DNA from: Bromus sterilis
Lineage: Eukaryota; Streptophyta; Magnoliopsida; Poales; Poaceae
Direction of reading: 5' to 3'
DNA length: 64,000 nucleotides
Assembly (NCBI GenBank): GCA_950022295.1
Contig: OX465600.1
Coordinates: forward strand, 203,637,782-203,701,781
Every line of letters starts with the position of its first letter. Position 1 is the first letter of the stretch. Shown piece after piece: positions 59,248-64,000 of this stretch. The position numbers and the translations under genes were made by a program. The notes under the pieces are model-generated. The model was not told the DNA's origin. It did not search any database and saw only the letters and a program-made list of their open reading frames with translations.

Positions 59248-60154
59248 CACTACTAGGGAATGCCCTTTTAGTGGCGTCCTTTTTTTCTGTTTAGTGGCGC
59301 ATTATGGATGCGCCACTAACTACAAGCCACTAATAAGGGCTTATAGGTGGCGCATTTCAAATGCGCCACCCCTAAGACTCTTATGCTTAATTCTCGGCCA
59401 CTATGCTTAATCTAAGGTCAAACTAACCTCCATGGTCAAACTTCCCCGAGGGTCACCCATCCTAGCACTACTCCAAGCCCAGCACGCTTAACTTCTCGGT
59501 TCTATTCATCTCCCACTCCAGCTCACCTAGCAGGCACTTGTTGCTATATCTATCTTATAAATCCTATTGAACCATGTTGATGTCTAGGACCTTGTTGATG
59601 TTCATGGGTGTGCTAAAATTTTCAATATTTTTTTGAAACTTTCTCGATGGGACCATTAGCATATTTTGAACTTTAAAAAAAATCAAAATAAAAATTTAGA
59701 ATTTTATTTTTTTTAATTTTTTTTAATGTTACCAGCTAAAATTTTCAAGTTTTCTTTTGAAACTTCCCGATCGGTCCTCTAGCATATTTTTCGAGTAGAT
59801 TATTTTTCATATAAAAAACTTTTTCATCGGAGGTCGTATGCAAAAGTTATGCCCATTTTACAAAATTCTCGAGAGATTTTGCAAAAAAACTCGAAATTCA
59901 TATTTGTAAATTTTCGTAACAACTAGACCACATATCATATGAGAAACTTATTTTCTTTTATTTTTTTGACATTTCTATCAGTTTTTTTTATTTTATTTTC
60001 TAATTGAAAAGGCGGTCCACGGGGGGGGTGTATTTGGGAATTTTCCCGCACAGTTGTTTGCTTAGTAGTGGCGCATATGCAAGATGCGCCACCCCTAAGA
60101 GATTATGGGTGGCGCATTCTGAATGCGCCACTAATAATTCCTTAGGGGTGGCAT
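59248..60154 (+). mobile_element. Left end of a CACTA (En/Spm-type) DNA transposon, non-coding part
   Basis: Starts CACTACTAGGGAATGCCC after a possible 3-bp TSD copy GCG (59245-59247). Subterminal hairpin repeats GTGGCGCAT...ATGCGCCAC occur at about 59295, 59347, 60068 and 60110. It is interrupted at 60155 by a gypsy LTR, and the other end lies beyond the window. It contains a 5S-rRNA-like segment and a two-copy AT-rich repeat (59615 and 59742). No transposase is visible. Confidence 0.75.
59441..59505 (-). pseudogene. 5S rRNA-like segment inside the CACTA element
   Basis: The minus strand carries GAAGTTAAGCGTGCT, then GGAGTAGTGCTAGGATGGGT and GACCCTCGGGGAAGT. These are the central and 3' parts of plant 5S rRNA, including the internal control region (A box, intermediate element and C box), with roughly ten differences over 65 bases by eye. 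The 5' third and the 3' end are not recognisable. It is not a functional 5S gene. Confidence 0.75.
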
Positions 60155-63100
60155 TTGTAACACCCTCAGTTGTCTGTAACAGAAATCACTTTTACTGTGG
60201 ACTAATTACTGTTTCTAAATCATTCCATGATCAAATTTGAATCAAATCAAATCCAAAATGCCTTTTTGTTGATATTAAAAATAATGTTGCAAATAAAACT
60301 TGCCCAAAAATTATACAACCACTTTTATTAAATCACAAATAATAAGTGGGTCATGCCCATGTGGTTATGGTATTTTATTATGCCTCTAAAAAATTCAAAC
60401 AATTCAAACACCAGCCAAAACAGCACCAATTGTCATTCGGTTATTTAAAAGAAATACTAAATATATTTATTTTAACCCCAAACTTTTTGTAGCGCTCTAA
60501 TGATATACAAGACTAATTATGGGCCAGGTTACACATTTTACAAAAATGCAACAGGCACTAAATTAAAATACAAACAAAAAAGACAGAAACAAAAAGCAAA
60601 AGAAAATACAAAACCCCTAAGCCTCGCCCCAGGCGAGGCCCACCCCGGGCCTAACCCCCTTCTCTCCTCCTGCTTCCTACCTGCCCCCTCCCCTGTTTCC
60701 ACTGTCGCCGTGGACAGGGCGCCATGGCCACTGTCGCCGGCACTCCACCCCACCTGCTCCCTCCCCCACCTCACTTGCCCCCCTCTGGATAAGGTCGAAG
60801 CCACCCACCCGCTGGAGCCCCTCCTCCATTCCCCTCTCCCTCGAGCTCCTCCCTCTCCTTTTCTTCTGGACCAAGGCCGCCATGGCCGCCGTCGCGTGAG
60901 CTCGCGCGCCCACTGGGTTCCCTACCCCCAGCCAAGTTGTCAGGGAGCCCCGTCGTCGTCTTCCTCGTCAAAAAGTGGAAGGAATCGAACCCACACCGTC
61001 TGCAGCGTGCACATCGACCCCTTCTCCCACATTGAGCCGCCGGAGGACTTCCGCGATTCCGGCGCCGCCGCTGCTCCCCGTCACTCGCTGGGCCATCGTG
61101 TGCCTTCAGGGTGAGCTGCGCCTCCCGTTCCCCTTCCTTCCCGCTTGAATCGTGCCGCTGTAGTCCCTCTCTGCCGCGTTCCGGGCGCCACCGTTGCCGC
61201 CATGACCAAGCGCGTGTTCGCCGCGCTTCTCCTGGCCCTGGTCACGCCCGCGTTCGATTTCCCTGGCCGCCCTCGCGCTCTGGCCGCGAGTTGCGCAAGC
61301 CCACGCGGCCCATGGCACTCGGGGCATCGTCCCCTGCTCGCCGCCGCATAGGGCCTCGTCGCCGCCGTCGTTTGAGTGCCCCCCTGCGTCCACCTCGTTC
61401 CCCAGTAGTTGTGCGGCGCGGTCCGCCTTCGATTCCGCCCGGCCGTGTTCAATTTGGACACCGGGGCTGGCCGGGACGGCGACCTCGTCGTGCTCTGTGG
61501 TCTTCGCCGACGTGCCCGTCGGGTAACTCCCCCAGTTAATGTAACCCCCAGACCTTGGGGCCCCACCCCCCCCCCCCCCCCACTAACCCCCTCATTAAGT
61601 GGCTGACCAGTGGGGCCATTCCCCTAAATTGCCTGTTAAAAATGATTATAACAAATAACCCCCCAGTGAGACTTACATGTGGGGCTACCTCCCTAAATAA
61701 CTCTCTGATTTTATTTAAATAACTGATTATGCTACTGTGCCACTTACACCTAGGCCCCACCTGTCAGTTTTATAAATAAATTTGTTTTGGATAAGGTTGG
61801 ATTTTAATAATAAAAGAAATTCAGAAAATTGATTTAAATGATTTAAATACTAGAAATTTAATATCTTTTAAACCGTAACTCCGATGAAAATAATTTGTAT
61901 ATCAAAATTGATCAGAAAAATATAACGAATACAAATACGCTATCTGTATGTCTACCACACCTCTCTAACACAACAAACATCGAACCGTTCCCCCCCGGAC
62001 CGACTGTCCGATAAACTGTCCGGTACTGTTAGAGTGTCCGGATGAATTTATTCCGAACACGAATGTTTCTCGGAATAGACCAACTAGCACGGATACACCC
62101 CCTTATGTTTTTCCGGTACCCACGACAGCTCTGGCTTGATCCTTCCCCCTCCGGACACCCTGTCCGGTAATCACCGGAGCTGGCAGTTCATCCTCAGATG
62201 AATTTCCGTTCCGAACAAAGTGCATTGCACTGCGTTAGAACCCCATTAACATCTCATCTGTCATGTCATGCATCTGTTTGTATATGCTTGCTGTGTATTT
62301 ACTGTTTCTTCCCCCCCTTAATATCCGGTAGACCCCGCTGCTGCCGTCGACTACACCGCTGCTGAGTACGACTAGTTCGTCGACGACCCTACTACTACCG
62401 TCGAGCTTCTAGGCAAGCAGAGCCATTCTCTTCCCCAGATATCGCCCACCTTTCCGTACTTTCTTGCACTAGGCATTGTTACTGCTGCTGCTACGATTAC
62501 AATCCTAGTCAATTGCATAGCCTTATTTTGTGGCCCCTTGATGTACCTTTTTTATCCTATGCTTCCTGTTATAATTATGCATATATTCAGCAGTGAGCCC
62601 TTCGCATTGTTAGCTAGGACTAGATAGCGGGACGTGATCACTCAGGGGAGTGAACACGGATACAGTATATACAACTGCACAGGTACAGTACAAAGCAGAC
62701 ACCGCCAAAGGCCCCTATCTGGGTTATGCCTAGTCACCTCAAGTGTGAGCTATCAAGGAGTAATCCTTGTACTCCACTCGAGGCTGACTTTTTCTTACCG
62801 CCATAGGGTCCTGAACAGCGATTGTCCTTCAGGTGAGAAGTCGGGCGACCCAACGGTGCCTGCGAGAGGTATTGCGACGGGACGACAGGGAGGGTACGAC
62901 CAGTGTATCGGTGTGCTTGGCCCCTAGTCGTTGGTCGCGAGAGTTACCAAACTACGAAAGTCGAGCTCCTCCAGGAGCACATGCGAGACAAGGTAAGGAG
63001 ACGGTTCACCTTGTTGGTAACCGCAGTGACTTGGTGGGACGACGGGGCAGGCACCGATGTACTGGTGGTCCTGGCTGCTGTCGTTGTCCGTGAGTCAGTT

Positions 63101-64000
63101 AAGTCGAGGCGACGATAACGGTTGTCACGCAGGTTAATTAAAATGCTAAATGGTTCAGTGAATGTCTTGAGTTGGCTATATGCCATGTACGCACTACCTA
63201 CCCGTGGGAATTACGAGTTATGGGCTCCTCTGCTTCGTAGTGTTGTCCGAGGACTCTTCAGACGTCAGCAGTACGGCGGGCTGATTGCCAAGAAGTGGTG
63301 TTGTCTTATTTTCTCACGCGGTGATGTCTTATTTGGATTTGCTTCAACTTCACCGGCCAGCCACGCACCGCGCAGGAGTACGTTTGGGTTGGGGTCCAAG
63401 GTTCGGCGTACTTAGGATTTAGACCGGCGGATGGCCTCTCTGTTGAGTTTGACAGATGGGCTACGAAGTGTCGGATGGCCTCGGTGGAGTGTTCCCTGAC
63501 GAGGTTCCCGCCACCCTGGAGATCCGTGCGTGTAGCGTAACACAAGTGCACCCCTTCAGGGAAGATTAATCTATTCGAATAGCCGTGTCCACGGTAACAG
63601 GAAGCTTTATGCTGAAGCTGGCTCTTATCACTAGAAACTATTATTATTAAATTGTATGGTTCCGGGTTTTCTTCCTCGCGGGGATGTCGAGGAGGTGAAC
63701 TCGGAGGAATTGGTAATTATTACAACTTATTATTATACAATGCTGCAGCAACTTCTGCTACATTGTTACTTTATGCTTTATATAAACTATTGGTTCATTC
63801 TTACCTCATGCTACAAGACATCGTCAGAAGATGCTTGTCAGAACCCTCTGTTAGGTAATGTGCTAGGGTTAGCCAGTACTCTTGCATCATGTCAAAATTT
63901 CAAAAGAAATCTTTGAAATCATTTTCAAAAGCAAAATGGGAGAAGGAACCCCCCCTAGATGAATTAATTCAAAAGGCCAGATAAAAATCTTCTCCAAAAA
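60155..64000 (+). mobile_element. Long gypsy LTR, 3'-truncated by the window edge
   Basis: Starts TGTAACACCCTCAG inside the CACTA element, preceded by GCATT (60150-60154, candidate TSD). At least 3846 bp without a credible gene. It has a GC-rich segment (about 60600-61560), a GACCCCGCTGCTGCCG-type segment near 62332 placed like 30700-30760 of the Tekay-like LTR, and the conserved block at 63568-63600. The long terminus TGTAACACCC resembles the LARD LTR start TGTGACACCC. Whether it is a 5' or a solo LTR cannot be seen. The ORF at 60500-61114 is GC-rich, without domain, and looks like chance. Confidence 0.6.
63568..63600 (+). promoter_or_regulatory. Conserved LTR block in the 60 kb LTR
   Basis: AATCTATTCGAATAGCCG followed by TGTCCACGGTAACAGG. 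It is the least mutated plus-strand copy of the palindromic core TATTCGAATA. The preceding GTGCACCCCTTCA also occurs, as GTGCACCCCTACA, before the block in the 1-3797 LTR. Confidence 0.7.

Noticed and set aside
60500..61566. 204-codon plus ORF and 161-codon minus ORF in the last LTR
   Set aside because: GC-rich segment open on both strands, no motif, placed like the GC-rich leader of the other long LTRs.

Overview
This 64 kb window looks like intergenic DNA of a large grass genome, most probably Triticeae (wheat, barley, rye or Aegilops). The evidence is a BARE-1/WIS/Angela-type copia element with its typical LTR terminus, Athila-, Tekay- and TAT-type gypsy elements with plant primer-binding sites (PBS), CACTA and hAT remnants, and insertions nested inside one another with target-site duplications (TSDs). 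I found no rRNA or tRNA gene, CRISPR array or operon, and no clearly functional host gene. The only gene-like locus that is not obviously a retroelement is a repeat-coding remnant at about 58.1-58.9 kb. Family names are given at clade level from motifs read by eye. No database search was possible.

Layout: 1-3797 is the 3' LTR of a long-LTR gypsy element, inserted into an Athila-type element whose 3' untranslated region and 3' LTR occupy 3798-6869. 6870-7426 is a truncated copia LTR. 7431-9038 is the 3' end of a TAT-type pol on the minus strand plus a 74-bp tandem array. 9039 to about 42248 is one old minus-strand long-LTR element with about 4 kb LTRs and a 3.9 kb internal region without recognisable pol (a LARD-like, non-autonomous element). 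Its 3' LTR is interrupted by a complete copia element (12558-21771, TSD ATACA). Its 5' LTR is interrupted by a complete Tekay/Del-like chromovirus (28666-41708, TSD GGTGG).

42249-43525 is unclassified. 43526-45166 is a minus-strand TAT-like fragment with a 446-bp LTR and an open 418-codon ORF. It lies in the gag of a minus-strand Athila-type element (45167-47741), which in turn lies in the reverse transcriptase of a plus-strand Athila-type element (47742-53865). 53906-54638 is a hAT-like end. 54647-58130 is decayed repeat-rich DNA resembling a minus-strand long LTR. 58133-58860 is the 72-bp-repeat gene remnant. 59248-60154 is the left end of a CACTA transposon carrying a 5S-rRNA-like segment. 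60155-64000 is the start of another long gypsy LTR.

How the parts relate: the LARD-like element and the Tekay-like element share PBS type, a palindrome next to the polypurine tract (PPT), a conserved LTR block and possibly an accessory ORF upstream of gag, so the second type is a plausible helper for the first. The polyproteins are broken mostly by stops that look like CAG-to-TAG changes, as expected from deamination of methylated cytosine in silenced elements.
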